DNA from: Bolinopsis microptera
Taxonomy: Eukaryota; Ctenophora; Tentaculata; Lobata; Bolinopsidae
Direction: 5' to 3'
DNA length: 60,000 nucleotides
NCBI RefSeq assembly: GCF_026151205.1
Contig: NC_087076.1
Span: forward strand, 21,138,828-21,198,827
In this document: piece after piece, positions 12,001 through 22,815 of the stretch
Layout of the letters: every line of letters starts with the position of its first letter
Numbering within the stretch: the stretch's first letter is position 1
Made by a program: the position numbers and the translations under genes
The notes under the pieces: generated by a model
What the model was told of the DNA's origin: nothing
The model's input: only the letters and a program-made list of their open reading frames with translations
The model's database searches: none

Positions 12001-12600
12001 CAGCTCAATTCCTCAAAAAATCTGGCTCAAACCAATACTGATCCTGTGCAGCAGGCCTTGTACCAAATTTCAGCATGCACAGGATTCTATAGAAAAACAT
12101 TGGCAGGGAAGAAGAAAGACACAAGTGTTGCACTCTATGTCTTTGGCCATCTCAACACATGGGTTTTAGAAACAGTATCACATTGTACCTCTAATTGCTC
12201 ATATTGAGCCATTTATCAGCCTCCTAATAACTTCTGTGAAAGGCCTCGCTGCAAAGTTAGTCCAAATTTAGTTAAATGGAAAAACTGCATGTTAATTTGT
12301 AATATAATGGAGTTTATTAAGTAAGTATTAAAATATTTAATACTTTCAACACTACTATTTAACAAATAATTTGAGCCTGAAGATGGCGTTGACGCCAAAA
12401 ATTTGTCCTTAGACCTAACTTCCTTGTTTCATTTGTCCTTGTCTCTTCTAACCGGATAATATCCAACTATCAGTATTTCAATCATGAGACTAATAAACAG
12501 CGAACTACTCCGTTATTTGATATAATGGAGTTTGACTCGATTAACACACTCCATATTTCTAAAAGTTTTCAGCTCTCTTAGCGGCCAATTAGTGCTATGT
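9030..12600. other. Long gene-poor stretch
   Basis: No exon recognised. Holds the inverted repeat at 9.9 kb, a C homopolymer at 11149-11164, a GC-skewed repeat-like block at 11335-11600 (GGGGGCG runs and GGGGCACCAA), and short open frames at 11577-12169 that match nothing recalled. The motif GCCTGAAGATGGCGTTGACG at 12373 resembles sequence found in many invertebrate repeats. AT-rich elsewhere. Confidence 0.4.
9871..10022. repeat. Pair of inverted repeats with GTGAGCC ends
   Basis: TGGCTCACTATTTTG at 9928 pairs with the complement ending AAAGTGAGCCA at 10022, and the inner arms ATCAAAGTGAATAT / ATATTCACTTTGAT pair around a short AT centre. A neighbouring TAGTGAGCC at 9872 also faces 9928. It may be a small foldback MITE. 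Confidence 0.7.
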
Positions 12601-12814
12601 AGTGCTATGCTTCTGGTAACAATAGTAGCAAATAGCTATAGTATTATTTGATGCGCGGTGTGGCTCAATAGTGCATCGCACTACATTAAAAATTAAATTA
12701 AAAATATTTTGATGGTATATTTTTTTTAAGTATTCTAATTTTACATTTATCACTGCTAAATAAAAATACACTTTTTCCTTTTAGTTAAGCGTAACAACTT
12801 GACACATGCTTAGC

Positions 12815-13381
12815 CTTGACACATGCTGTAACCCCTTATCGCGCGCAAAGCCGCAAAAGGCTCTCTTCCCGACCAGCGTGCACAAGAAGTATAATTGCAT
12901 GACCCGCCGCGCACGAGTGCGCGGCTCCTCCTGTATCGTAGAAACTCTAGTGAAGCTATAGTAAAACTATAGTGAAGCGACAGTGGGGGTCACGCACGTG
13001 ATACAAAGGTATACAACGTGCATGTAGCAAGCTTAGCCTTAAGCATTATATTTTGCTACACGTTGTATACCTCTCGTGCATGCGGCCGGTCGGCCGCGCT
13101 CAAAAGGCACAGGGGGGTCTGAAACCAGGTTTTCGATCAAATGCTGCCATTTTTAGTCAAACGTCGCCAACAGTTGCTCTCGTCCAATGAAATCGCTGCA
13201 TTTTGCAAGTTAGTATGCATAATTGAATTACATATATTCATATGCAGAGCTTGGCTTACATAATGCAGCGATTTCATGGGACGAGAGCAACTTTTGGTAA
13301 CGTTTGACTACACATGGCAGCGTTTGATCGAAAACCTGGTTTCAGCTCCCCCTGTGAAGGGGTTACAGCGTGATGTGTCAA
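12815..13381. mobile_element. Foldback MITE with compound inverted repeats
   Basis: Outer ends TTGACACATGCTGTAACCCC (12815) and the complementary GGGGTTACAGCGTGATGTG (13361) are imperfect TIRs. A second inverted pair lies inside: AAACCAGGTTTTCGATCAAA (13125) against its complement near 13345, with arms of about 95 bp. The interior also holds a small GC-hairpin element (about 12902-13008). Confidence 0.7.
12902..13008. mobile_element. GC-hairpin MITE, copy 1
   Basis: Contains the family core TGACCCGCCGCGCACGAG with its perfect hairpin CCGCGCAC/GTGCGCGG, then CTGTATCGTAGAAACTCTAG and a right end GTCACGCACGTGATACAA. The left TIR is degraded. Family copies are at 13727, 14949, 19316 and 34930. 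Confidence 0.65.
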
Positions 13382-13630
13382 ATATTTTTATATTATTAAT
13401 ATTAAGATATGAGATAATAAATTACATTTACAGTAAACATTAAACATGTTTCACAGTCGTTGCATTATATTAACAGTTAAATTTGTACGTTTGGCGTTTG
13501 TGCTTTTGGCTTTGCAACAGCAAAAATAAACCCACTCAAATTAATTTTATACCTGTAGGGCATTTTTACAAGAATGTTCTTAAAATTTGGGCAGGCGATT
13601 AAGTGTTGTTATACGTTGTATGACCCGTTT

Positions 13631-13722
13631 TAGCGCGATGCACTACTGGGTCGCGCGCGCATCAAATAATGCTTCTCGCAACCGATGCAGATCGGCGAGA
13701 TGCGAAGGATTGACATCGTGAA
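13631..13722. repeat. Short repeat beginning TAGCGCGATGCACTACTGG
   Basis: A roughly 92-bp sequence that recurs at 45375-45452 and 46919-46955, where another element splits it. Ends with GATTGACATCGTGAATCAA, which also appears with changes at 15954. Confidence 0.75.
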
Positions 13723-13726
13723 TCAA

Positions 13727-13806
13727 TATGACCCGCCGCGCACGAGTGCGCGGCTCCCCCTGTATCGTAAAAACTCTAGACAGTGGGGATCACTACGTAA
13801 TACAAA
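13727..13806. mobile_element. GC-hairpin MITE, copy 2 (shortened)
   Basis: TGACCCGCCGCGCACGAG hairpin, CTGTATCGTAAAAACTCTAG, then GATCACTACGTAATACAAA. The left terminal repeat is missing and the middle is shorter than in other copies. Confidence 0.65.
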
Positions 13807-13950
13807 TTAAGTGGAAGCAAACTAGTCGACTAAAAATTTTCAAAAAGATAGAGATTAATTTTAATAATTAAATTACAAAGTAACTAGTTTTTACTAGCCC
13901 CATCCTGTATCATGATGTTGTCTCATGTCTATTGTTAATGGGCTAACACC

Positions 13951-14945
13951 CAGCAAACCCTACCGGCCGGGGAATATCTCCAAAAGTAAAATAGATAGAA
14001 CCTTCCGGTTTTCAACAAAATGTCCGTCTCGTAAATTTAAAGGAGGCTCCTCAGGAGCACAATTGGGGACAACTTAGATTTTGAATTAAACCGAAAAGTT
14101 TGATTTTCGGCTAAATTAAAGATCGCAGCTTTTAAACTTTGCAAAGTCATGTCGTTGTCATGACTACTAAACTAAATGCAGCGTGTGAGAGGTAAACTCG
14201 ACGTGACGCGCGACGCCAAACGTGCTGTTGAAAATCTATCACCTCTAGCAAGCCCAGCAGGCGGTAAGGTTTTCTGGGTAGGCGAGAGAGCTGAGAATTC
14301 ATATTTCAGATGCAAAAGAAAGCAGAAGGAAGGGGGGGGAGAAGTGGAAGGGGGGGGAGTTGCAGGGAGGTAGGGGGATGTTTTGCGATATAAAGATATA
14401 AGACTTATAATTTCGGCGGAAAATGTATGAAGTTTTAAAAGTCGATTTTGAGGGCGAAGATCGCGTTTTTACCTACCCATCCAAGAGGCCCCTTTCTTGT
14501 TGGCGAAATTCTCTACTTTCTTTTGATATTTGACTTGATTGGCGGAGAGTTATGGTTTGTCAAAGTGGACGTTTTAAAATGAAGCGCAAATTCTTTTAGA
14601 CGCGCCTAGGTTCGGCCCAGCAAACCCTACCGGCCGGGCAATATCTCCAAAAGTAAAATAGATAGAACCTTCCGGTTTTCAACAAAATGTCCGTCTCGTA
14701 AATTTAAAGGAGGCTCCCCAGGAGCACAATTGGGGACAACTTAGATCTTGAATTAAACCGAAAAGTTTGATTTTCGGCTAAATTAAAGATCGCAGCTTTT
14801 AAACTTTGCAAAATCATGTCGTTGTCATGACTACTAAACTAAATGCAGCGTGTGAAAGGTAAACTCGATGTGACGCGCGACGCCAAACGTGCTGTTGAAC
14901 ATCTATCACCTCTAGCAAGCCCAGCAGGCGGTAAGGTTTTCTGGG
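13951..14945. repeat. 328-bp direct repeat pair (LTR-like spacing)
   Basis: 13951-14278 and 14618-14945 are about 98% identical by eye, both starting CAGCAAACCCTACCGGCCGG and ending GGTAAGGTTTTCTGGG, separated by 339 bp. The arrangement resembles two LTRs around a tiny interior, but TG...CA ends and a primer-binding site were not seen. A plain segmental duplication is equally possible. Confidence 0.75.
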
Positions 14946-14948
14946 CAG

Positions 14949-15082
14949 TTGTCATACGTTGTATGACCCACGTCACCGCGCACGTTATACAAGCGCGCGG
15001 CTCCCCTGTATCGTAAAAAAGATAAAAAGGTTTCCACATAGAGTTAGTAAAACAACCATGGGAGTCATGACGTGATACAAGT
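14949..15082. mobile_element. GC-hairpin MITE, copy 3
   Basis: Left end GTTGTCATACGTTGTATGAC, a diverged hairpin (CGCGCACGT...GCGCGCGG), CCCCTGTATCGTAAAAAAG and right end GTCATGACGTGATACAA. It abuts the second 328-bp repeat. Confidence 0.7.
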
Positions 15083-15285
15083 AAGCCGTGCGTCATCGAC
15101 CGTAAGGGGGGACTGTTGTGCAAAGAAACTGCTGCTCACTGCTGCTCACTGCTCACTGCTGCTCACTGCTGCTCACTGCTGCTCACTGCACTGCTATGGA
15201 GGACCTTAACAACAGTAAACTCAACCATATCTTCTAATTTGTGGGTAACTTCCTTGGATTTTTCACCAGGAACTTTCGCTAAATC

Positions 15286-15849
15286 TAGGTAGTGCGCCAT
15301 CGACAGTGAGCCGCGCGTGCCGACTGTAGGATGGTTTTTTAGCACTAATTTCGGCCAGCACAATTTTCTTCAAAGAAATAGATATTAAGTATTCTTCCCG
15401 ACCTCCGATTGCAACAAAAAGTGTCCGAAAAGTTTAAAGCATATCCAACCATCAGACATTATGTTACAGCTAAAAGCAGCGTATTTTGCCCCATTTTGAT
15501 CACTATATCAACTCCGATATCCACTAAATTTTTCGGACAGATGTGAAAGCCCTATTGGAAGGTCGTCGCCAATTTTCAGAATGATCTCATTCAAGGAACT
15601 GAAGAAATATCCAAATGATACGACAAAAATCAACGAATTTGGTCAAATTTGGTCAAATTACGCAACTTTTACAGCTAATTTTTCTCCAAAAGCCGCGCAC
15701 CATCAAATATGGCACCTAGGCGAAACTCACTGATTTTTCCAACAAGGTATGACAAATTTGGTATTGTGAAAATTCTCACAGTCTCTAGAAAACAATGGTA
15801 CAAAAATTTTAAAAATCCGAGCAAGTTTATTTTTATGGTGCACCCCCTA
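15286..15849 (-). mobile_element. TAGG-family DNA element with 7-bp TSD, copy 1
   Basis: The termini are TAGGTAGTGCGCCAT and, on the other strand, TAGGGGGTGCACCAT: imperfect TIRs. It is flanked by an exact 7-bp direct repeat CTAAATC (15279-15285 and 15850-15856). The body is shared with copies at 16365, 17838, 21533, 45459 and 47492. No transposase is visible, so it is non-autonomous. Confidence 0.85.
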
Positions 15850-16088
15850 CTAAATCCCTTGGAGGACTTTGCCGCTTCGACGCGCCGCGCAAACTAGCAT
15901 TCTTGCTTCTTGTCGACGATCGTTGCTTTGCTTCGCAGAGCAACGATCTCGACGGATTGACATCGTCAATCAACTAAATCCCACACTAGGAACTCAACCT
16001 AGGCCTATCTCTGCATAGAGACATATCTCTATTCATTATTTTATGATTTCGTATATACTTTGACCAGAACAGAGATATATATAGAGAG

Positions 16089-16345
<257 letters not shown>

Positions 16346-16364
16346 AATTTCTTTGCACTGTACT

Positions 16365-16940
16365 ATAGTCCCCTGTGTAAGACGCGCGTGCTGACCATTG
16401 AATGGTTTTTAGCAAGCATATTTTGGCAAGCACAATATTTCGAAAACAATAAAAAAAAGTTATAATACTTCCCATGCAATAATTTTGTTCAAATTTGGTC
16501 AGCATACGTAAACACTTATGTTTTACTGAACTTAAATTAGTTTGAGCAATTTCGATGGTCAAAATTTGAGTTATTAACGAATTTACACCTATTTTGTCAT
16601 TTTGAGACCTCTTAATTCTCTTAATCAATGCCAATCTCTCCCAACTAATTTAGGTTCGGTAGTTTAGTATGATTAAAAGGTTCTGAAAAATTTTCAGCAT
16701 GATTCATGTTGACGGATGTTACTCGTCTAAATTGCTTCGAAGTAGCGCCCGATGGCAAGTGCTACGAAGTAGCGCGCGCCGGGCCAGATCATTAACATTG
16801 GTCAAGATTATATTCATGTTCAAGAACCGAAGATATGACCGAATAATACGACAAAAATCAACAAATTTCGTCAAATTACGCAACTTTTACAACTAATTTT
16901 GCTCCAAAAGCCGCGCACCATCACATATGGCACTTAGGAG
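16365..16940 (-). mobile_element. TAGG-family element, copy 2 (ends degraded)
   Basis: Internally close to copies at 45459 and 47492 (GACCATTGAATGG, TTTGAGCAATTTCGATGG, GCTCCAAAAGCCGCG). The left terminus is altered and the right end is lost at about 16940. It carries a short insertion near 16710-16800 compared with relatives. Confidence 0.75.
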
Positions 16941-17159
16941 AAACTCACTGATATAATTAGTTTTAGGAAATTTATTTGTTTAGTATTCGAATCGAAAAGG
17001 TATTTTAATTGGATTTAGTTTTAGGGGACAAGTGATACAGGTTTATTATTAACAATAAATAAAGGGCTTTTACTAATTCGCTCGCCCAAAAATTATCACG
17101 TGTCTTTGGTTCTTACGGTTTTCAACCGAACAAAGCGGTTTTATATAAACCCTGATCCG

Positions 17160-17440
17160 GATCCCAACTCTGATCCAACCCTAACCATAACCCCAAAGCT
17201 ATCCACAACCCTTAGTCTAACCCTAACCCGAGCCCTAAACAATCGAATTCGTGTTTAACTAGCCTGTCACGTGACCAGAACAGTTTTTTGCCCATAACTC
17301 TCAGGGAAGCATTTTTACTTTAAATCATGGGGGTGGTTCGGAATCAGCGTCCAAAAATACACTGAACAAAAGTACTTTCATATCCTCAGGGCCTTTTCAC
17401 AAGAATTTTCTTAAAATTTGGGCGAGCAATTTAAGGGGAG
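17160..17440. repeat. Degenerate (CCCTAA)-like tract with flanking repeat
   Basis: Scattered CCTAACCCTAA motifs at 17190-17245, followed by CTGTCACGTGACC and GGCCTTTTCACAAGAATT. Related sequence recurs at about 20160-20300 and 37850-38250. It looks like part of a dispersed element, not a telomere. Confidence 0.55.
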
Positions 17441-17837
17441 CGTAACTAAAGTGAGTTCGATCAAGACAAGATTGTGTTTCGTGCACTCAAACAATATCAG
17501 CTCGATCAAATTTGAAACTTGTTATTTTTCCCGTAACGGGCTTTCATACTTTGATAAACTTCATAAATCTAAATTACTGCACGAGAAAGTTTGATTAAAA
17601 TTCCTGCAGGATGAATCGATCTACAGTTCACAATACTATTATCAATTATCAAAAGAGTCCGACTGATTCGAAATACCGGTCAATACCATTCAAAGTTAAT
17701 CAGCCGTGATGCATAAAATACCAATAATTTAACTTTAATCTAGAGGGCTTTTCCGTGAACATAAAGGTGCTAACTCCGTGGGAGGTTCCTTACTGATTAA
17801 ATTTAAAGAGCTGGGTTCTCGGTCTTACCGCTAATTA

Positions 17838-18434
17838 TAGGGGGTGCACCATAAAAAATAAACTTGCTCGGATTTTAAAATTTTTTGTACCATTGTCTTC
17901 TAGAGACTGTGAGAATTTTCACAATACCAAATTTGTCATACCTTTTTGGAAAGATCAGTGAGTTTCGCCTAGGTGCCATATTTGATGGTGCGCGGCTTTT
18001 GGAGCAAAATTAGCTGTAAAAGTCGCGTAATTTGACCAAATTTGACCAAATTCGTTGATTTTTGTCCTATTATTTGGATATATCTTCAGTTCCTTGAATG
18101 AGATCATTCTGAAAATTGGCGACGACCTTTCAATAGGGCTTTCACAACTGTCCGAAAAATTTGGTGGATATCGGAGTTGATATAGTGATCAAAATAGAGT
18201 AAAATACGCTGCTTTTAGCTGTAACATAATGTCTGATGGTTGGATATGCTTTAAACTTTTCGGACACCTTCCTTGTAAGTCTATGAGTAAGCTCACCAAT
18301 TTTTGTTGCAATCGGAGGTCGGGAAGGATACTTAATATCTATTTGTTTGAAGAAAATTGTGCTGGCCGAAATTAGCGCTAAAAAACCATCCTACAGTCGG
18401 CACGCGCGGCTCACTGTCGATGGCGCACTACCTA
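17838..18434 (+). mobile_element. TAGG-family element, copy 3, full length
   Basis: TIRs TAGGGGGTGCACCAT and TAGGTAGTGCGCCAT (other strand), flanked by a 7-bp target duplication CTAATTA (17831-17837 and 18435-18441). About 597 bp with no coding capacity. It is closest to copy 1 at 15286, on the opposite strand. Confidence 0.85.
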
Positions 18435-18441
18435 CTAATTA

Positions 18442-19310
18442 ACGACCATATTAAATGTTAGTCATTTGGACTTTTGGAAAATATTGGAATCAGAACGGAT
18501 AATAAAATAAGGATCATAAAGTCAGGAATCATAAAATTCCGAAAATAAAACACCCGGATCATAAAATCAGGAAGGTAAAGGCCCCGTACATTATGATTAT
18601 ATTAATGCAGATAGTGGTTCTAAGGTGATAGTGGTTCTAAGGTGTGAGGATTCTTTATGATTTATACAAATAGTGGTTCTAATGTAACTGACAGACGTGG
18701 GTACAGGAGCCTGCAATCTACATCGACAATTTGAACATTGAAACATTTAAACAGAAATATTTAACGAAAAGTCAAAGTGTAACTCAATCGTCCATAGCTA
18801 ATAAGATGTGACCACCGCTGAGATCAGAGTAGTACCACATGCAAGATCAAGCTCGCGAACATGGACAACTTCTAATTGGACACTCTGTACTGTCCCTAAC
18901 TAGTATGCAAAATGGAAATTTAAAAGTCTATGCTGTAATCAGAACTTTTTGTGCGGTTTGTCCTGAAATAAATTAGATTTTTAGATGAAAAGACAAAAAT
19001 AGCTATCCGATCCGATGTTATGTGTGAACTATTTCTCTATTGGGATAAAACATAAAACCTTTACAAAGCTGAGTCATTAATATGATTGGAATTTAACCAA
19101 ATTTTCTAATTAATTAACAAAAAATAATGGTCACAATTAAATAAAAATTACCATAACTAGAAGAGCATCATGTAGCAGACGAAGATTGCAGCTAGGTATT
19201 GATAAGCAGATCTAGATCGCAAACTGGCAGTGTTTCCTGAAATGTTGATATGAAGATTATATTGGATCGATTTGGAAGGGATGCGATTATACAAGACATA
19301 CTAAATACCT
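18442..19310. other. AT-rich stretch without recognised gene
   Basis: Contains short direct repeats (GATAGTGGTTCTAAGGTG, twice near 18610-18645; ATAAAATCAGGAA-type units at 18500-18570). It could hold downstream exons of the secreted-protein gene at 20.4-21.1 kb, but none was identified. Confidence 0.35.
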
Positions 19311-19315
19311 TACAC

Positions 19316-19406
19316 TTGTCATACGTTGTATGACCCGCCGCGCACGAAGTGCGCGGCTCCCCCTGTATCGTCAGGAAACGACCGTGGGGGTCGCAACGTG
19401 ATACAA
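19316..19406. mobile_element. GC-hairpin MITE, copy 4, intact
   Basis: A compact 91-bp element: TTGTCATACGTTGTATGACC (itself a hairpin GTCATAC/GTATGAC), a second hairpin CCGCGCAC/GTGCGCGG, TGTATCGT, and right end GTCGCAACGTGATACAA, whose complement resembles the left end. The flanks CCTTACACT and CCTTATAGT match at 7 of 9 positions, compatible with an aged 9-bp target duplication of MULE type. Confidence 0.75.
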
Positions 19407-19419
19407 CCTTATAGTGTAT

Positions 19420-19895
19420 GTACTAAGAGCGTCAACTTGCGGGTGAACATTTTATGTCTCAAAACCCAACATATTATACATCATTGGAAAGGTCTCAGTG
19501 AGTAGAGTCGGTTGGTACCAAGTTTTGGGCAAATGGCTGTTCCTAGCGGAAGTTATAACCCGTCAAAGTCCCAAAAATGATCAATTTAGAAAATGGGGCG
19601 GGACATCGTGTTATTACACAAGACTTTATTTGAACGAACACCATTTGGAAGCGCTACTTTTTAATTTTGCCTTCTGTCAATTTCTGTCGTCGGATTATAA
19701 ACTATATCATCATTTTATTGCTTAACGACTGCTTTTCTTGCTTATTAGTATTACAGTTACAATTACTGTACTAAAAAAAATCTATCAAAAATTATTTACT
19801 AAATTGTAAATAAAAAAATTAAAAAACGCCCAAAAATAATTTTTGATTTGTAATGGTTTTGAATGCCTTTTATTTGATCGTTAGTTGTAATGTCC
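19420..19895. mobile_element. Degraded relative of the ACCTTATCGG-TIR element
   Basis: TTTATTGCTTAACGACTGCT at 19717 and AATGGTTTTGAATGCCTT at 19852 match the element at 32331-33184 (33010 and 33120), including its subterminal region. The termini are decayed. An open frame at 19498-19725 lies in it and matches nothing known. Confidence 0.45.
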
Positions 19896-20013
19896 GTTTA
19901 AAATTATATCCGCTCTCGCAATATCCAGTAATTGTAAACAATGACCGATCAGGTATATCATATATCAAAGCGCCCCTACTACACTACTAAATACTATGCA
20001 CTAAATCGCTCGG

Positions 20014-20346
20014 ATGATGATTAATCACTCTACACTCGACGACTGTCACGTGACTTTTTCAACCCGTTCTCTAGCTAGTCCTGAACGACTATTAAAATGG
20101 TCCCCTAGCGCGCGAGATATCGGCGAAAAACTGTCTCGATCACGTAAGATTACCATATAAGGAAATTGGTCTAATTTCTCGTTAGGGTAAGGGTTTCAGC
20201 ATATCAATATGCTTCATTTAGAGATTAGGTTAGGGTTGGGATCAGATTAGAGGGTTAGGGTTTCGAATAGGCATTCATTTCAGAGCCAACTAGAGGACGT
20301 GTTAAAAAGTTACGTGACAGTCGAGTGTAGAGTGATTAATCATCAT
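20014..20346. mobile_element. MITE with 35-bp TIRs
   Basis: ATGATGATTAATCACTCTAC at the left end is repeated in inverse orientation at the right end (20311-20346), each followed inward by CTCGAC...TGTCACGTGAC-like sequence. The interior has GGTTAGGG-type motifs. A partial copy starts at 37832. It lies just beyond the 3' end of the visible secreted-protein exons. Confidence 0.8.
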
Positions 20347-20417
20347 TCTTTTGGTGAGGCATATAGGGACGAATAGTTAATATATACTGGCAGTGGCTAT
20401 ATATCAGTATTTCTTAC

Positions 20418-20885
20418 CTTCGGATTTCGTAGTTGAGAATGCGTACTGTCTTACTCCGTTGTCCAAGTTAAAGTTCATCCACTCTTTGTTTATTTCCCAC
20501 GCATCTCTCCAAGACGAAACTCCTGTGCACACTTCGTTGGAAGGTTCGAAAGTGATCAGTAACTCATCGTTACAACTGATCTTCAAACCCATTGTTCCGT
20601 GCGTTTCTACTTTGAAGATCCTAAAACCATCATCATCTTTAGCGGGCAAATCAACAGGAAGGTCTAAAATTAAATCGTCTCCGTCTACTCCCGTACACTT
20701 AATGAAACCATATTTTGGTGGATCTGTGAACTGTAATCTGAAAGCCCCTGCATTCATGCTGTTATTGGTTTGATAGTTGATTCTCAAATTTCTGAGATTT
20801 CCAATCGTCAGATCAGTCTTCATATAAACATCCGCTCGGTTGGGAATTTCAATCTGTTGTCTATATTTCTTGTCCTTCCATTGAC
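20418..20885 (-). CDS. Secreted protein, exon 2 (function unknown)
   Basis: This 468-nt exon starts QWKDKKYRQQIEIPNRADVY and ends STTKSE. The minus-strand donor GAAG|GTAAGA at 20417 is strong, so the apparent stop four codons later is probably intronic and more exons lie to the left. The encoded stretch of about 155 residues is rich in beta-type alternation (LRINYQT, AFRLQFTD, LLITFEPS), has three cysteines (FIKCTG, KISCND, EVCTG) and one W-R-D-W cluster. It faintly recalls uncharacterised secreted cnidarian proteins, but I do not recognise a family. Acceptor TTTCAG is at 20886-20891. Confidence 0.7.
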
Positions 20886-20982
20886 CTGAAATTGTGGTGT
20901 TTAAAAGACATATGACAATTATAAATGGTACTTCTCAGTTCTCAGTCGAGTAGAAAATATTATAAAATCTAGCTTATATTAC

Positions 20983-21058
20983 CTGGAATACTGGGATCCG
21001 CTGCATCACTGACAACTAGACAGAAAGCTGCAAAACCTAAAAACGAGAGGCTCTGCAT
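20983..21058 (-). CDS. Secreted protein, exon 1 with signal peptide
   Basis: The ATG is at 21058 and 25 codons follow, ending DPSIP, then a split Gly codon joins exon 2 in phase. The residues read as a classical signal peptide: short polar start MQS, hydrophobic LSFLGFAAFCLVV, then SDAAD as a likely cleavage region. The donor CAG|GTAATA begins at 20982. Upstream on the minus strand is a long pyrimidine tract ending TTTTTCAG (about 21079), which indicates a 5' leader acceptor (cis or spliced-leader). Between it and the start codon lies a tiny upstream frame ATG-ACG-ACA-TAA. Confidence 0.75.
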
Positions 21059-21447
21059 CTTTATGTCGTCATGAGCCTACTGAAAAACAAAAAAGAAGAG
21101 GAATAAATACGAATTCATATTTTAAATTTACCTTTTATATTGGGTCAGACATTAACATTGTAATTTGAATTTGAATTCGTTTAGGTTACACACCGTTTAT
21201 AAAGTTCGAATAAGGACAACAAAGTATATAAGGAAATCGAGCTAGCCTATAATAGACTCAACTTTCAGAAAATGAAAAAAAAATGTGAGTTTCTTGTTTT
21301 AAACAGCATTTGATGAAAAATTTTGCCCCATGTTTTAAAAGTTTGTTCGTTAATAATACTAGCAGGATTCAGGAACCCGTCTAACTCTAACCTTAAATTT
21401 AAATTTAAAATGGTGTTAAGACTCAAGAAACTAAATGTCTAAAATAA

Positions 21448-21790
21448 TCACAGTGCTGGCAAACATGACTGATGACTGTGTCACTTATACTCACCATACT
21501 ATTTACCCCCTTTACTATTATATTTATACTAGTGGGTGCACGATAAAACTAAACTTGCTCGGATTTTCAAAATTTTTGTACCATTGTTTTCTAGAGAATG
21601 TGAGAATTTTCACAGTACCAAATTTGTTATACCTTTTTGGAATGATCAGTAAGTTTCGCCTAAATGCCATATTTGAATTTGATGGTGCGCAGCTTTTGGA
21701 GCAAAATTAGGTGTAAAAGTCGCGTAATTTGACGAAATTCGTTGATTTTTATCGTATTATTTTGTCATATCTTCGGTTCCTGAACATGAA
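21448..21790 (+). mobile_element. Fragment pair: CAGTGCTGGC terminus joined to a TAGG-family fragment
   Basis: ATCACAGTGCTGGCAAACAT (21448) matches the terminus of the repeat module ending at 25605. At about 21533 it passes into GGGTGCACGATAAAA, the left end of the TAGG family, which breaks off near 21790. The same junction order occurs at 47382-47492. Confidence 0.65.
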
Positions 21791-21948
21791 TCATGCTGAA
21801 AATTTGAAAAACACATGAATAAGGAAGATCTTTAAACGTGTGTTCTTAAGCTCATTCATACGAATACATGCTAAATAACATGCTTGCTTACATAAATTAA
21901 GTGTGCGAAAACATATGGTTGATATGCAATATATGTTACAGGCCCATC

Positions 21949-22200
21949 TTACTAAATATAAAGCGAGACAATATATATAATTATATATACTAGAAACCCG
22001 CTGGCCGCTAGTCGAAAGCTTTGTTCGAGGATTTTTTTAAAATCAGTTATTATATGTTTTAATTTCTTTTCATCATCTAGCTCTGTTATACTGTAGAAAG
22101 TATGGCTTTTATTTTGCAATGTCGACAACGTTGTTATACTATAACAACGTTGTCGACGTTGCAAACGTTGTCGACGTTGCATACTTATAGAATTTGGATT
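21949..22200. mobile_element. Helitron-like terminus plus GTTGTCGAC inverted repeat
   Basis: TCTTACTAAATATAAAGCGA at 21949 is a diverged Helitron-like 5' end. AACCCGCTGGCCGCTAG follows at 21994, resembling a CTAG 3' end. At 22122-22160 GTCGACAACGTTGTTAT is inverted around three bases, then GTTGTCGACGTTGC repeats tandemly. Confidence 0.45.
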
Positions 22201-22475
22201 CCCTAAACGATACCTTTTACCGCATCTGTTCATAAACACTAACAGATTGAAGCTGCGGCGGAATGACAGTCTGAGGGCGGCCCAGTAAATAAATAATTGC
22301 ACGAACCAAAACATTTTAATCCGAACTTACTGATCAAATATTTACCACAAAATAATGACTAGACTGTTATACTCAAATACACGACAGTAATCACAGTTGA
22401 AGAGGACAGTGCAAGATTCGTTTGATATAATTATATTCAGTATTTGGTCATACTTGATGCATACCCCATTTCAAA

Positions 22476-22788
22476 TCTTACTATATATAAAGCGAGACCA
22501 TATATATTTATCCGTGCCATTTTACTGACACCACGTTATCAACTTTAACGCGAATTTCCGCAAAATCCATAAAAGATATACAACTGAAACTTTTTTGACT
22601 GGGTCAAATGCTTTAATAGCCTCCAAATGCCTCCGCATGAAAAAATGAAAAAATGGCCAAGAAATAGGAGTTTTAGAGCCCAAAATTTGGTACCCCAAGT
22701 GGTGTCAAAAATGCGAATTAAATAGGTAATAATTATTTTAGTCGCTAGAGTCTTGACACCATTTTAGGGTTATACGGGTTCCTGCTAG
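22476..22788 (+). mobile_element. Helitron-like element, copy 2
   Basis: Begins TCTTACTATATATAAAGCGA after an A and ends TTCCTGCTAG before a T; 313 bp. Sequence CACCACGTTATCAACTTTAA onward matches copy 1 at 3660 in reverse orientation. Confidence 0.7.
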
Positions 22789-22815
22789 TTTAACTAACCT
22801 ACAACAACATTACAA

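Noticed and set aside
11577-12169. Protein-coding exons in the frames at 11577-11831 and 11930-12169
   Set aside because: No recognisable domain, no good splice sites, and the first starts inside a G-rich repeat block.
14176-15123. Open frames within the 328-bp direct repeats
   Set aside because: Low-complexity tail and location inside duplicated repeat DNA; no domain.
17160-17245. Interstitial telomere
   Set aside because: Only scattered CCCTAA motifs, which recur inside a dispersed repeat at 20.2 and 37.9 kb.
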